Notes: generated from the letters alone by a model not told the origin. Positions 1 through 13,745 are shown, numbered from the stretch's first letter. The stretch: DNA of 64,000 nt from Geosiphon pyriformis (GCA_016748015.1 JAAOMT010000047.1:83598-147597), one strand, 5' to 3'. Made by a program: numbers and translations.

Positions 1-650
1 TTGATCCCAAAAATATTTGTTCACTTTTGCTTTCGCATATAATGGGTATTCGACCATTTTTCCATGGAACGCAGATATCCATTCGGATGGTAATAAGAGA
101 TTGCCACGGAAGTAGATAATTAGTTCATCAGGATCCCCAATAACACTCGAAACTAAATAAGTGAATATAATTTAGAATATTGTCTATAGAAACAACTTGA
201 AACTGCATTCTTTGATTGAATCAAAAACAAAATGATAATTAACAGTGAAAAAAATCTTTGTGATTGATGATATTTAGTATTTAGCATACCATATAATGAA
301 TCTTTTAAAGAATAGGCTAAGTTGGCATACCAGGCATATTTTTGAAGAAGTCGTTTAGTGTCAGGCATTACATAATTCTTCGTAGGGCTCAACTGACTTC
401 TTTTCACACCACCATTTGGAAAAGTTCTCTTGACAAATAGGTATGGAAAAATTGAGCTGCTGTTCTTCTTTTCAAAAAATTGCCCTTCTTTTATGATTGT
501 CGAGCTTGAATTTTGTTGATCTGTATTTTTTTGAACGATATTATCAAAAGTCTTTTGTTTTGAAAAAATGTACAGAAGAAAATAGAAAATTGTGATTAAA
601 AAAAATAGTGTCCAATTTAAATATTTTATTGGATTGCTCAATTTTATCAT
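1..650 (-). CDS. Class-3 lipase-like protein, 5' part only (paralogue A)
   Basis: This is a partial gene; its 3' end lies beyond the left edge. Exon 1 is 650..290 and exon 2 is 152..1. The intron (289..153) starts GTATGC, ends TTTAG and is phase 1. The ATG at 650 is followed by a short cytosolic stretch and one hydrophobic segment (about residues 11-29), so a signal anchor is likely. A variable stalk of about 70 residues leads to the family block YAWYANLAYSLKDSLYG, and then exon 2 gives DELIIYFRG and SEWISAFHG. The YG intron position and these two blocks match the other lipase-like genes here. The nucleophile elbow is outside the window, so catalytic state is unknown. A 12-bp inverted repeat lies upstream at 776-806. 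Confidence 0.8.
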
Positions 651-775
651 TGTAACGCTGAAGCTCTGTTTTTCAAGACTATTGAAAAAATTTAATTATT
701 TATACAACTTAGCGCGACACAAATCATACTCTTTTAAGGCACATTGATAATCTTTATTCCGTTATCACTTTCCCG

Positions 776-806
776 TTAATCCGAAGTTGATTCTACTTCG
801 GATTAA
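776..806. repeat. Perfect 12-bp inverted repeat with 7-nt loop
   Basis: The left arm TTAATCCGAAGT (776-787) and right arm ACTTCGGATTAA (795-806) are perfect reverse complements around the loop TGATTCT. The element lies 126 bp upstream of the start codon of lipase-like gene A, so it could be a promoter site for a dimeric factor or a hairpin. It is more GC-rich than its surroundings. Confidence 0.75.
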
Positions 807-3800
807 GTGTGTCTTGGGTTTGTGACAAAAATTGTTTAATGATTGCCATTTTAAGTTATATTTACAAATTTAACTTGACAAAATACAAAATATAAAAATC
901 ATTAAATTAAGAAATTGATTCATAAATCTCTTTTCAATTTATTTATTTTGAAACTAGAAATTGGTTTACTGTATCATCACAATTTTCTTATTCAATATAT
1001 ATAAGTACAAGATCTGAACCAATAATTTCACTGATTCTGTTCATCTTTTATATTGGAATTTTAAAACAGTATTTCTTCAAGAGTATGAGATGTAACATTA
1101 TTTAAAAGTAAAAAAATATTTTTGTTGGAATTTTGTGTTGGAATATTAAGTTTTTGTAACCAATTAAAAAAGTGTTTAATTGGATTCATGCACTACTTTT
1201 TGCATAATAATTTACAGATCAAGTATTTTTATCAACTTTTCTCATACATCTTGGAGCTTTGTATTTGTGGATACAAAGTAAAGTAATTTTTGAAGTTTTT
1301 GTAGTATTGCAACACAAAAATTTGTACCTCTGTCGTTGATTTTCTTGTTCCAGCAATAAAGTATTTTGAAAATGCTCTAATTTATAATAAAAATGTTTTA
1401 TCACAATTATAGACATTATCTAAATTCTATTTGATAAGAGTTCTTGAAATTCTTTGCAAAATTGTGGTAAATTATTTAAGATCTACCATTTGCTTCTTCA
1501 CATTTTTTGATTTCTCTGATACCTTAGCACTTTTTGAAGTGAGTTAACTATTCTTGAATTTTTGAAATCAGTAATTTTTATTAGTTCAACAAAATTGCTA
1601 GCTTTTTGAAGTTAAATATCTTTAAAATTTTAAAGATTTACATTTTTACTTTGGTTAAGCTATAATGCGAAAGATTGTTTACTGTGAAAATTTTTCGGTG
1701 TTCTTTCTCTTTTAAGTTTAAGATAGTGAGAGCTTTAATTTTCGCTAAAATTCCACTTTTTTTTCAAAATGCTATAATAAAGAAAAATTTTAAAGTTCAA
1801 TATTTTGAATAGAAAAGAAATCACTTTTTGTTAATCATTCACTAAAAAGCTACATCTTAATAAAAAACAGATATAACTTAATAAAAATTCACTCACTATA
1901 TGTAAAGACCTTGATACTTTAAAACATTCAACAGCTGAGATTTTAAAATTTATTCTCTGTCAGGAATCTTTCGAAAGCTCATTGAAAGATTTTGATTCAA
2001 AAGAACATCTTAAACCATTAATAATCAATCTATACATGATTTTCCTTCTATATCAGTAGATTTATCCCCCATTTGAGTCAAGCTGGTAAAATAATTTTTT
2101 CTTTTGATATTCTGAATTAAATTAATATTTGAAAAGGTATTAATTACTTTAGAAAATTTTACAGATCTGAATTCTAGCATAAGATAAAGTTTGAAAAAGG
2201 AAATCTTCAGCTTGCTTGTGTTATATATACATAAAATTTCTACTCTTTTGAGTATTGAAATCCAAATATAAGGCTTACAATTTTGATCAAAAAGGGTTAT
2301 GTTAATTTCAAATTCAAGTATTCTATTTTTTTAGAATAATTGAGCCTTTTGTTCATAAAAAATAATACAGATATTTACTTAATTTGTATTTAATCAACTT
2401 ATAAATGATAGTTTTATCTACAACTAGTAAAATAATATAATCTTGGATCTTCAATTGTGTATTCGATTAATTATATTGTAAAATGTTAATTATGATAAAT
2501 CATAACAGAATGAATTTTTTTATATTTATAAGCTATAGTTTGTAAAATTCTTAATTTATTATTCCAATAAGTAGAGTAAAATTTTGCTAAAACAGTTAAC
2601 TTTTTTTATACTGAATCTGAATACACTTAACTTGGTTCTAAAAAATCAAATAGAAATTTAATTATTTATACAAATATTTTCTTTGCTGTTAATTATACTT
2701 TGATAAGTATTGTTTTTTACTCAAAAATTCAATAAATACTGAATAGTTTTCCAAGTTCATTCTTGTGTTTAATTTGATAGGTGTTTTTGCTAATCTGTTC
2801 ATTTTACTGAATAACTAATCAGAATAGAGCATCTGTATTTTAATTGCTTGTTTTTTTGTAATACTTAATATTGTATTTGTATTTGTTTAGATGTATTATT
2901 TAGCAGAAAATTTTTTTGTAATCCTGTTTTTTTTTGTTTTTTAATAAAACTAAAGCTTGATAATTAACATATATATCGAATTGTTTTTTAAGAAAATATT
3001 TATTATAGTAAGCAGTAGATTATATCACTATTAAGTATTTTTTTAATAACTGTATAATTTTTTTCAGCTTGTTGAAAAGTTTTATTACTATAAGCTATAA
3101 CATGTTCTTTTTTTTGAGACAAGATAGCATTAAAAAAAACATTAGAGGCATTAATATAAAAAATAAAAAACTTGTTAAAGTTGGGTTGTTTAAAAAAAGC
3201 TTGATAGTCAATTTTTCTTGAAATTTTTAAATGTTTTTTGCTAAGAAATACTCTAATAATAATTAGTATTTTTTGTAAAAGCTAATTGAGTAGATATGTA
3301 ATTTTGAAAAATCTTTTAATAAACTTTTAGTAATAGAAAACTAGTCCAAAGAAAAATTATAATTTAAGAATATTTATTGATTGTTTATGTTTGTTTACTT
3401 TTATTATTTTAGTTGAGTCTTGAAAGATTCCATTTTTCCTTAAAAAATATCTAAAAACTGAGTAGATTGTTGTCTAAAAAATAATTTGATTGGATTGATT
3501 TTGAGCTCAGTATTCTTAAAGAAATCAAAAACTTTTTGAAAATAATTTAAATTTGTTCCAAGTTTTTGAATACACAATAATATTATTAAGATATACAGAA
3601 ACAAACTTTTAATGCTCTAATTTAAACACTTTATCTATTAATCTTTAAAAAATAAATGAAATATTTGTTTATTTAAAAAGCATTATAGTAAACTTATAAG
3701 TTTTATACTTTGTAATAAAAACTGTTTTTTCTTTGCTAACAAAATTTATTTTTACTTGTCAGAATTTAACAGTTAAATTAATTGTTATAAAATAGGCTAA

Positions 3801-6800
3801 GTCTTTAAATAAAATTAAAAATATTGTCAACTTTTAAAAATAAATACATATTTGTTTAGTAATTCTATTTAATTAACAATAATTAATACAGAATTATAAA
3901 GTTTCTTTTTTTTAGATATTATTATAACAGAAAATACTTATTTACTCTTGGTTTTTTTTATAAATTCAAGCTTTTTATCTGATTTATTTTATTTGATAAA
4001 CTTGTTATTTTAACAATTTGATTAATAAAGCTTTAAATAAATAGGATAAATATTCTTAGTTTTAATTAAATATTAAATAAACAGAATGTTTTTTTGATAT
4101 TACTAACTTATTTTGGATTAATAAATTTTTGATATTAATTTTTTGTCTTCTTTAATGAGTTTTTTTTGATAATTAAATTTTAGGTACTTTTTTTCAAATA
4201 TCTTTTGTACAGCTTTAATTTTTATTAAAAATTAAACTAATTAGTTCTTAATCTCTGAAAAAGATTAAATAAGATTTACATTTATTATTTGAAGAATAAA
4301 AAAAATAATTGTACCAATATTAAACACAAAAATTATGTTATTAATAATATTATTTTGCTTTTTTTTTGGTTGTTGTCTAAATATTTTTTTATTACTGTTA
4401 AAAATAATAAAAACTAATTTAAACAAAATTCAAGCAAAATTTGGAGTTTTTTTTGAGAAAAAAGGAATTTATATTAAAAAATAAATTTAGCTTTTTTTCG
4501 TTTTTTTTTTTCAAAGTTTTTTAAAATTATTAAAATATTATTATTGTTGCTTTGTTGTTGTTGTTATTAAACTATTTTTGGAAGTATTTTTTAAAGTTAA
4601 CACTAGATTACAATGAATTTGGCTTTATTACAAATTGTGAGTTTATAAAACTTGTAATTAAGAAGAATTTTGGTTTTTTTTAATTATTTTTTTCTAATAA
4701 TATAATTTTTAGTTTTTAATATTTCTATATTAGTTTTGATATACACATTATTAATTCGAATAAGAATAGCTTTAACAATTTCTAAACTTTTTTTTTGTAT
4801 TTATAAACATTAGTTATAAATTTAGTTAATAGTTTATTAGTTTTTTTTTAATTATATCTAAAAATACTGGGTTATAATACTAATTAAAAAATTATTATCT
4901 AATATTAAATATATAAAACATCCAATTATCAGTGCTTTATAAATAAATAAAGTAATATTAAGATATTTTTATCTAATTTTTAAACAATTTTTAGTGTTTT
5001 AACTTTGACAAATTTTAAATAATTTTAACTTTAAAATTTTATCTTGGTTATTAGATATTAAAATAATTGTATTAAAGTCTAAATCAAAATCTATTTTTTA
5101 TTTTTAGATCTGATATAGCTTGATGATTTGCTAATATTTTTTTGTGCTATGTAATTAGTATTTTTATATTAATAACAGACTAGAAAACTATAGATTTTAA
5201 GTTTTAAATTATATTAAATTGTTAAAACTGATTATAATAAGACTAATATTAAAGTCTTAGAGGTTTTTGATTTTTTTATGATGTTTAAATTAATAATTCC
5301 AAAAGTTTTGTAAGATTTACTGTTAATTTATTAATTAATTAATTATTAAGATCTTAAATATAAGTAGTAAATAATATAATACCCCTTTAAGAAACAGAAA
5401 TAAAAACTGAAACAGTTATTAAAGATAAAAAACCATTTTTTAAGTGTATTTTTTAATTGTTTTCTATTTACTAAGTTATCTTTCTGTAATATTTAATGTT
5501 AAATTATTTTGATAACAAAAAAAGACCAAAAAGCATAGAATAAATCTGTTTTTAAACTTTTGATAAAAGAGTGGATTTTTTGTTTTTTTATTTTTCTTAA
5601 ATTTACTTGTTTTATTAACTTTTAAATTGTCTTAACATATTCAATAATCATTTTTTCTGGGCTTTGTACTTTTTTTATAATTTTATCTTTTATTTAGATA
5701 TTAATACTGCTATTTTAAATTATTTTTAGATCTAATAATAAAAAAGTTCTATTTTGACCAGCATTTTCAAAAGACTTGTTTTGCAGTTCTATTAGTAGTA
5801 TTTTTTGAAATAACCTATACAGCAAAAAATTCTTAAAAATATCTTTCAACTGTTTAAAACTTGTAATCATTGTTATATTGGTTTGCTGTGGCAACTTTTT
5901 CCAAATTTTTAAGCTATTTATAAGATCTTAAAAGTTTTCTCTAAACAAAGATAAAAAACTTATGTTTCGACAATTTAAGACAGTCTGGATGTTTTAAAAG
6001 ACTAGTAAAATATTTATTCTATCTTAAAATATAATAAAAGTAGATGTTTGAAAAAAAAGTCTGAATTGCTTGATAAAAGATCAAAAATAAAAGCTGTTTG
6101 ATAGCTTTTTTTGTTTTCGGTTTCTGTAAAAGTTTTGATTTGTTAATCTGCAGTTATTTATTTGTATATTTGTTGATTTAAGATTTCAAACTCAAAAAAA
6201 AGTTGATTAAAGGTAATTAAACATATTAATTGATTGATATAATTATTTCTGGCCTCAATTTTTTTTCAAAATATGCTTGATCAAAGAAATAAACAGTATA
6301 TGCTGAATAAGTTTTGGCTAAATACTTAATTAAAAACCAATTACGAAAATAGAAAAATAGTTTATACTATTAACAAAAAATAACAAGCTAATATAATTTT
6401 ATGCTTTATATTAGTGTTTATTAAGATTTAATACCAGATATCAGTTGTATTTTTTAATAAATATTTATTAAATATCAAGAAAAAATAATAAAAAAATAAT
6501 AAAAAAATAAATAACTAATTATATGTCAAATTTTTACTATTTATCTTGATTAAGTTCTTAGACTGTTAATTTTTATTAGAAACTGACAATATAAATATGT
6601 TTTAATATAATTTTCTTTTATGTTTTACTCTTTTTAACAAAATAATGTAAAATAGAAATAAAAAATTCATTGACAAGATTTAAACTGATTAATTATAATT
6701 AGTTTTGTTGCAATTGTTTTTGAAGAACTTATTATATAATTTTTATTTAATAATTTAAATTTTATTATTAGACATAGATGTTTTTAATATTATTTAGCAA

Positions 6801-7138
6801 AATAATTTTAATTTAAAAATAAATTAAAAATTTACTTGCTATTTTTTATAAATTTGATTATGCACAAGTTTTTTCTAATATATATTATTAAAATCTTTAA
6901 AAATGCTTTATTTAAGTAAATTATGATATTTAAGCAAAGACAAAAAATTGTGGTTCAAATACAATAATACAAAAATATAAAACTTTTAAAGTTTTAAAAA
7001 AACATAAACTGATATATATTCAGTTATTAAATTTTCAGAAGTTTTAATGTTACAATTATAAAAATTTTGTTTTGGAATTTCGTCTATTGATTGACCTGTT
7101 TTACATTTTTAAAATAGTTGGCATAATTTTTCGAGTTT

Positions 7139-7300
7139 TCAGGGTAAAATATTATAACTGAACAATTGTGTACTAATCTCAATCTCAATAGAATATTTTC
7201 CAGTAATCCAGTCTTGTCTTGTTCTTCCTTTTGTAAGTTCAGAATTATTATAATCCCAATAAATTTTTTTAATTATTAGAACAATCTCATATTTAAACAT
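7139..7300 (-). pseudogene. Possible relic of lipase-like exon 2
   Basis: A 53-codon ORF starts at ATG 7300 and contains EIVLIIKKI followed by ELTKGRTRQDWITGKYSIEIE. This resembles the exon-2 region of the lipase-like genes, for example VIIYFK then LTKEQWISRKTEL in the gene at 60600. No matching exon 1, elbow exon or C-terminal exon is visible around it. It lies just downstream of a complete paralogue on the same strand, as a decayed tandem copy might. The similarity is short and could be chance. Confidence 0.3.
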
Positions 7301-7748
7301 GGTATTAAATATCCAGGAGACAGGAAAAATAAAATGATCAGAGTATGATAATTATACCGTTTAAACACATTTTTGTTTACATCGAAAGCTAGTCACAAGA
7401 AGGTTGCTAAATCAAAAATTTTTGCCGACATTTAATTAAGAAATGGTTGCAATAATTTTAATATAGTATTGGTGTCAAGATCTTTTAAAATAGATCAATG
7501 CATAGGTAAATTCTTACAGAAAATTTATTGATTTTTTGAGTATCTAGTTTTTATTTGCTAATTTAATAAAAGAAGTATAAACTAGTTATCCACAAGGGAC
7601 ATTAATTTTAATAATTTATATCCGGTTGCTTGACTAAAAGTTTTTCATATATTTCTCTATTAAACATTGATAATCAGTTCTGAAATTGAAAAAATTCATA
7701 CTCTTATTCCAAATATTCTAGTTATCCCATTAATTCTATCAACTTTTT

Positions 7749-9121
7749 TTACAAACACTTTTTGAATATAGTTCCAAAATATGGCCCTAAATGAGGATCA
7801 GGGTACCCTGCTGATGAGTAACCTTTAGTACCAAGGTTACATTGCTAAAATAAAGTTTATTAATATTTAATATTATTCTGAACTAAATCTTAATTATAGA
7901 AATTAATTTTTCGTACCGCATTTTCATCACCATCTTTCATATTGTAACATTGATAAGGCACCAAAACTTTTCCCATCTCATCTTGTTCCGTTGTTTGCAT
8001 ACAATCACAGTCGTTCTCTGGGTGTGATAACCATATTTCCATTTCAGTATGCACAAAACTTGGTCTTTGCATAAATTCGCGGGGCACCCAATCATTTGTA
8101 TGAGTCACTCTCCAAACCCCACTTCGCCTGATTTGGAGAGACATTTTAGCATAATTGGCAAATGAGGGTGCCGCGAAACGTGGTGCGCCAAATGTGATAA
8201 CATTAATTTTATAGCGAAATCTAGGGTATTCGACTAACAAGTCACTTTTTTGAAAGTATGCTGCTGCTATTGTTGCGTATACTATAAATAAAAAAAGTTA
8301 GAAAATTTGAATTCTTTAAACATTTAAATGCAAATTAAAACTCTAAAAATAAAGAATTTGAATTGAATTGAATTGAATTGAATTGAATTGAATTTTTTAC
8401 ACACACACCACCCCCTATTCCATGTCCAGTAAACCAAATATTCGTGAAATCAAAGCGATCAAAAAAAGTTTTGAGCTTTTTATACAAATAAGGTAACATC
8501 TTTTTTACATGTCCGTTCCATTCAAGGTCAACAAATGAACTGTGTAATTCAGTTTTTTCGAATTTTATTTGACGCTCATTCCACTTTGATTTATCAAATG
8601 TATTGCCTTTGAAATAAGCAATCAGAATTTCCTGTCCATTTGGTTGAATTATGTCAGCTTTTAAAAAAAAAATTTAGGTCGAATTAAAAATTTTGAATTT
8701 TCAAATCAATAATTTTCCCAAACTTTGATTCATTTTAAGAACTTTGCTTACCAACAATACCGTATCTTGCAACCACACCTCCCACATCATTTTTAGACAA
8801 ATCGCAGTATCCAAGGTTTGAATAATGTGCTAAAAGTTGAAAAAGTTTTAATAAAGATTTATTTCTTACAAAAGGTTGTTTGACTCCATAATAATTTCCA
8901 CCGGCTCGTTTTGTAAAAAGAATTTTCGGCCTCTTTATAATATTGAAATTTTGACTTTGATTTGAATAAAGGATATTTAAAGAAGTTATTCGATCGGATT
9001 TTAATATCAAAGGATTGATTGAAAAGGTCGAAACAATAATCTCTTTTAAGGAGGTGAGAAGAATTGAAGTTTTAAAAATAATGAAAGTAAAAACAAGAGC
9101 TGCTTTGTTGATTTTCATCAT
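7749..9121 (-). CDS. Class-3 lipase-like protein, nucleophile Ser replaced by Gly (paralogue B)
   Basis: Four exons: 9121..8752, 8657..8409, 8281..7917 and 7844..7749, spliced to 1080 nt (359 aa) with frame closing exactly. The N-terminus has a hydrophobic segment (about residues 7-25), then a variable stalk and the block LLAHYSNLGYC. Exon 2 carries EILIAYFKG and the elbow WFTGHGIGGVYATIAAAYF, where the expected GHS is GHG. Exon 3 carries VITFGAPRF, the Asp loop THTNDWVP and the Cys-containing DCDC segment. Exon 4 has QCN and HLGPYFG. Fold and Asp/His positions fit fungal class-3 lipases and feruloyl esterases (Lipase_3), but a Gly cannot act as nucleophile, so I infer a pseudo-enzyme. Intron 2 contains a (GAATT)n microsatellite. 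Confidence 0.85.
8360..8394. repeat. (GAATT)n microsatellite, about 7 copies
   Basis: A pure pentanucleotide array inside intron 2 of lipase-like gene B, close to the donor that follows the elbow codons. Confidence 0.95.
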
Positions 9122-10060
9122 GTTAAGGAGATTCTAAAAAAAAATTCGATCAAATCTTTAATACGCTTCTTGTTAATTTTAAGTTTCTGATTTCTTTTTC
9201 ACAGTAAACCATCTTTTTTAATATTCGCTAAAACTTTTATTTTTAACAAGAAACGTAAAATCAAAGATAGGAAATAATTGATTTCAACAAGACGCTATCA
9301 AGGTTTTCAAATTAATCCGAAAAACTAGATATGTCATTAATGGATAAACTATTGATGCAGAAAAAAATTTAATGTATGTATGAAGATCCCCAATTGTTTT
9401 TAGCCTGAAAAGTTTTACATCTTTCCCTTTTTGCAGGTTAATAATATTTTTATTTTTTGCTTCTTTGAAGTCATTTTTTTTTTTTTCATTTAAAATTTAT
9501 CACTATTTTCAAGGATTAAGTTTTGAATGGTCGAATGATAATTTTTTATTTTGAATAATTTTTTAATCTAGAGAAAAAAGAAAAAGTTCAAGGTATCAGT
9601 AAATCAAAATTGGGGATCAAAGTAATAAATCAGTAAAATAAATAAACCTTTTTGATTTTTCGATCAAATTCCACTGCTTTTTTGATGTACCCTTCATACT
9701 CTACACTCTCTTGTCTACTTTTTTTAGCTTTTCCTTTTTTTATAAATTATATGAAGTCGTTTCATATTTTTCATTTTCCAGTGTTGGCAAGTTGACATAA
9801 TCAAAGATAGACAATTATTAAAAACTTTGCGTATAGATGAATTCAAAGGAAATATTTGATCCTATTAGTGAAAAAAGTTTTTCTATACATCATTTGGAAT
9901 TCAATATTTAGCTCTTTCAAATACTAATCTATTAATAACACAAAATAAGCAATGAAAAATGTATATAAATATTGGAAACTGGAAAATTTCAAGGTTAACC
10001 CCCTAAAATATTTCATGTGAACAAATAATAAATTTTTTCATTGCAGCAGCATCCATCAAT

Positions 10061-10082
10061 TTTTATTTATTTATTTATTTAT
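10061..10082. repeat. (TTTA)n tract
   Basis: Short tetranucleotide run in intergenic DNA. Confidence 0.85.
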
Positions 10083-10854
10083 TGAAACTCACTTGACTAT
10101 AATTGTTTACAAATAGTCCCCGTTTCCCATACTTGAACAATGATCGTTAAAAACGCTGCGATTGGATCAATTGATAAATATTTAAAAAAAATCATATGAC
10201 ATGTGTTTGGGTAATATAATTTTTTGTCTAAAAGTTCTTCATATGAATCCAGCAATCAAGAAAATTCTTTTAATTTTATTTAATTTTTTTTTCAAAGAAA
10301 TAAATATCTAACGTTGATAATACAATTGAGATTAATTTGCTTAAATTAAAATTTCTATTCATAGCTTAGGAGGGGGGTAGAGATAACTAATTTTGGTATA
10401 GAATATTAAAGTTTTGGTTTCATGGTATGCAGTTATTATAATATTGAAAAGACATTTTTCTTTGCAATTCAACAAAACTATAGAAATTGCAAAAAATGGA
10501 ATGAAACTTTTTAGATATTATTATAAAATTATATTAGCAAAAATTGAACATGATTTTTTAAAATTTTTAATTTACTCCTTGAGGATATTATTTGAGAAAA
10601 AGAATTTTTTAACATTTTTTTTTTATAAAAATTAAACATGATCAAATAATTTTTTTCAGAATATAAAGTTTCAAAATTTTGTTTGATATATAACTTTTTT
10701 AAATTTTAATAAAAGGAACTTGGTCTAGTAAAGCCAAAACTATTACATAAGAAATTAATTTTAAAAACATTTCTTTTATACATAAATACAAATTAAAAAT
10801 GATGTAAAGAATTTTGTAAAAATAAAAAATAAATTTATTTGAAAACATTTTCAA

Positions 10855-10889
10855 AAATAATAATATAATAATAATAATAATAATAATAA
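10855..10889. repeat. (AAT)n microsatellite
   Basis: AAT/TAA trinucleotide run with one interruption near the left end. Confidence 0.9.
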
Positions 10890-12065
10890 GGTTAAAAATA
10901 AATGACGAAATTTAGAAAAATTATTATTATTCTAATATACACCTTGGGATAAAAAATGGAAATTAATATTTTCATTCAATAAATAAGAAATTTTTGATCA
11001 TCAAAAAATAATAAATTTAGAGCTTTTCCAGATTCAATGTAAAAGAAAAATTTTTTTTTTTTTGCTAATCTTACTTTATCCACTTGAATTATTTCTCAAT
11101 CAAAAATTTGGCTTGGTGTGTTTAAAAAAAGCCAAAGTTCTGGCTGCCTTTGATAAAAAAAATTTTCTATCACAAACTTTTCTCATTAGTTCAATGAAAA
11201 TTAAAATATAAAAAAACAAAATTAATAATTTTGAATTAAAAAATAATCATATATAAAATGGAAACTCTTCTATTCAAAATCTGAAAGGAATACAGCAGCT
11301 TTCGGAAACGTCAAATTAATTTCGGTTTGATTGATGTCACAATATGACACTTAATTTAGAATTCAGTTAACAGAGTTTTAATCTTTATTTGAAAATATTA
11401 CAATCTTCTTATTTAAATTGAGAAAATTTTCTGTTTTTATTATGATTTTATTCACATCCAATCGTACAAGATTAAACTTTTTTGGTGTTTTTTTAACACG
11501 AATCTTACCAAATATTCATCATCTCTTTTTCAAAGTAAGTAATATCTAATACACTTTAAGCAAACTTTTGAATGATAATCAAAATAAAACAAAAATTATT
11601 ACACTCTTTATTTTTAAGCGGAATAATGATCAGCCTATTAAACAAAACTTTTTTTTTCCTTTCAACTAATCCCGTAATTCTAATGTCATTAACAAAAAAC
11701 AAATAGTAATAGAGTCAAAAACTTTTGTCTTTAGAAATTTGTAACTTTTAATGATATATATTGAATAGAGATGACAAACAACAATTCCTTGTGATTAAGG
11801 GACTTTTGTTTTGCTGACAAATAACGATAAAATTTTTTCCAAAGAATCTGCCATGTGAAACTTAAGGTATAATAATTATTAGGAAAACTTTTTCAGTTTC
11901 ATAGCAATCTTTAAATAATTAGGGAAGCAATAAAAAAAAATTAAAGACTTTTGTTAATAAACAAATTAGAAAAATATTATTATTTTCGTTTTTATTGGTT
12001 ATTTATTATATGCATCAAGTTTTTTAATCTTTAAAATGATGATTAAAATCAATTTTAAATCAATT

Positions 12066-12099
12066 TCAAATCAAATCAAATCAAATCAAATCAAATCAA
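12066..12099. repeat. (CAAAT)n microsatellite
   Basis: Six or so pentamer copies. A shorter array of the same unit occurs near 15530-15548, so this unit has arisen or spread more than once in the region. Confidence 0.9.
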
Positions 12100-12905
12100 T
12101 TATAATTTATACCTGAAAAAATTTCAGCATGTGGTTTATTTTAATAAATAATGATGAAATATAAAACCAAATTGGTAAACATATCAAATTTGCATATATT
12201 ATTTTAAAAAAAGGTTAGTAAAAAGTGATTTTAAAAATGTCTCGGCTATTTAAGTGTGTATTGTCATGGTTTTCAATTATTTTTGAAACAAGATGATCTT
12301 TGTCAAAAGAAACCTGCTGTTTGAAAATCTTCAATGTATAACAAAAAAAAGCATTCATGCAAGATATTTTTAAGTTCGTTCATAGTAAACAAATTAGCTA
12401 GGTCTCGTGCATTCATTGTTCTCAAAAGTAATTCCTATAATAATTTCATTTTTTTTTGTTGTTGTTAATTGGATTCTAACTTGATGGTAATATATAAAAT
12501 AAATAATACTTAACAATCAAAGTCAAAACAATATCAATGACAAAATGGAAACAAAAAAAAAATTAAATATATATTATTACCTAAAAAACACCAGTGGTCC
12601 ATATTTGGAATTAAAAATTAATATTGAAAATTTTTTCTTGCATGTAATTTTTTTGATTGTTATCAAGAGAATCAAAGATTTTTGTTTTTCGAGGTTGATG
12701 TTAGATATCAAAGAAAAAATGGCATCCAATTTTGTCGAACTAACCCACAATAATTTTCCCGCTTTGTATTAATTTTATTTTTGTGATCAAGACTTTGGTT
12801 ACATAATTCTTTTTATAATAGCTGATAAAAAACCGAATGCCTTGTGAGAATGATCTTCAAGGTAAAAAAAAAATCACTATAATTTTACAAAGAATTGGGA
12901 TGATG

Positions 12906-12979
<74 letters not shown>

Positions 12980-12986
12980 TTGTGTT
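12906..12986. repeat. Imperfect (GT)n microsatellite, about 80 bp
   Basis: Alternating TG dinucleotides with a few C or T interruptions. It is the longest dinucleotide array in the window and marks the left edge of the dense microsatellite belt. Confidence 0.95.
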
Positions 12987-13350
12987 AAAAAAAGTGCATG
13001 TGATTTTTACTAAAGTTACATGTATTCGATTGGTGAAACAAGAGTCACTTTGAAATTATCCACTTTTCTCCTAATTTAAGTAAAAGTGCTTAATGCATCA
13101 TTGACCAAGCATAAGGCAGGTTTTTTTTTTTTCAAATGTTTCAAGAAATTCTATACTTTATACTTCACAGACAAAAGAACTTTAGTAAAAGGAATTTTAA
13201 AACAAGAAACTCAAAAAACTTGTGTGCTCTTACACTGTTTTAGAAATGAGACTTTATTATTCATCCGATTTAAACCATGAATACAATAAGTTACATAATG
13301 GAAAACTCATTATCAGGATTTGTATATGAATCTAGATCTTTTTTCGTGCT

Positions 13351-13384
13351 GGTGATGGTGGTGGTGGTGGTGGTGGTGGTGGTT
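13351..13384. repeat. (GGT)n microsatellite
   Basis: GGT/GTG run with one GAT variant near the left end. In the reverse frame it would read poly-Thr, which explains a spurious open frame here. Confidence 0.9.
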
Positions 13385-13725
13385 TTAAGAGAAAATATAT
13401 TGGAAAATTCATTAAATTTAATTTCTAAAAAAGATTCCCAATAGAATAATATATACTGTTCTCTCTTAAAATTCAAGTTAGAATTCTGAAAAAAAAAATT
13501 TTTTTAGATATTTAGAAAACTCATCCTTTAAATTATTCCCATTTCCAAATTTAGAGTTTTACAATTTGTCCTTTTTTATTTCTCAATAATATTTTTATAT
13601 TAAAAAAGTCCAGTAATCATTTATTTTTAGAGATTAAAACTACAGATTGTATTACATGCTGCATTCCTTTATAAGAAAAAAAAATGTTTCATTTGTCTTC
13701 TCTTCGATTCTTCTAAATTCTATTT

Positions 13726-13745
13726 GGTGGTGGTGGTGGTGGTGA
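13726..13745. repeat. (GGT)n tract
   Basis: Second, shorter GGT run about 350 bp after the first. Confidence 0.85.

Larger units (their letters stand above)
651..7748. other. AT-rich gene desert, T/G-skewed
   Basis: No convincing gene is present. From about 2000 to 7100 the plus strand is T-rich and G exceeds C; for example 4621-4680 has 10 G and 3 C. Homopolymer T and A runs and in-frame stops are dense in every frame. The stretch holds the hairpin at 776-806 and, near its right end, a short minus-strand ORF (7139-7300) that may be a lipase-exon relic. I read the block as decayed repeat DNA, but no transposon domain can be recognised. Confidence 0.6.
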
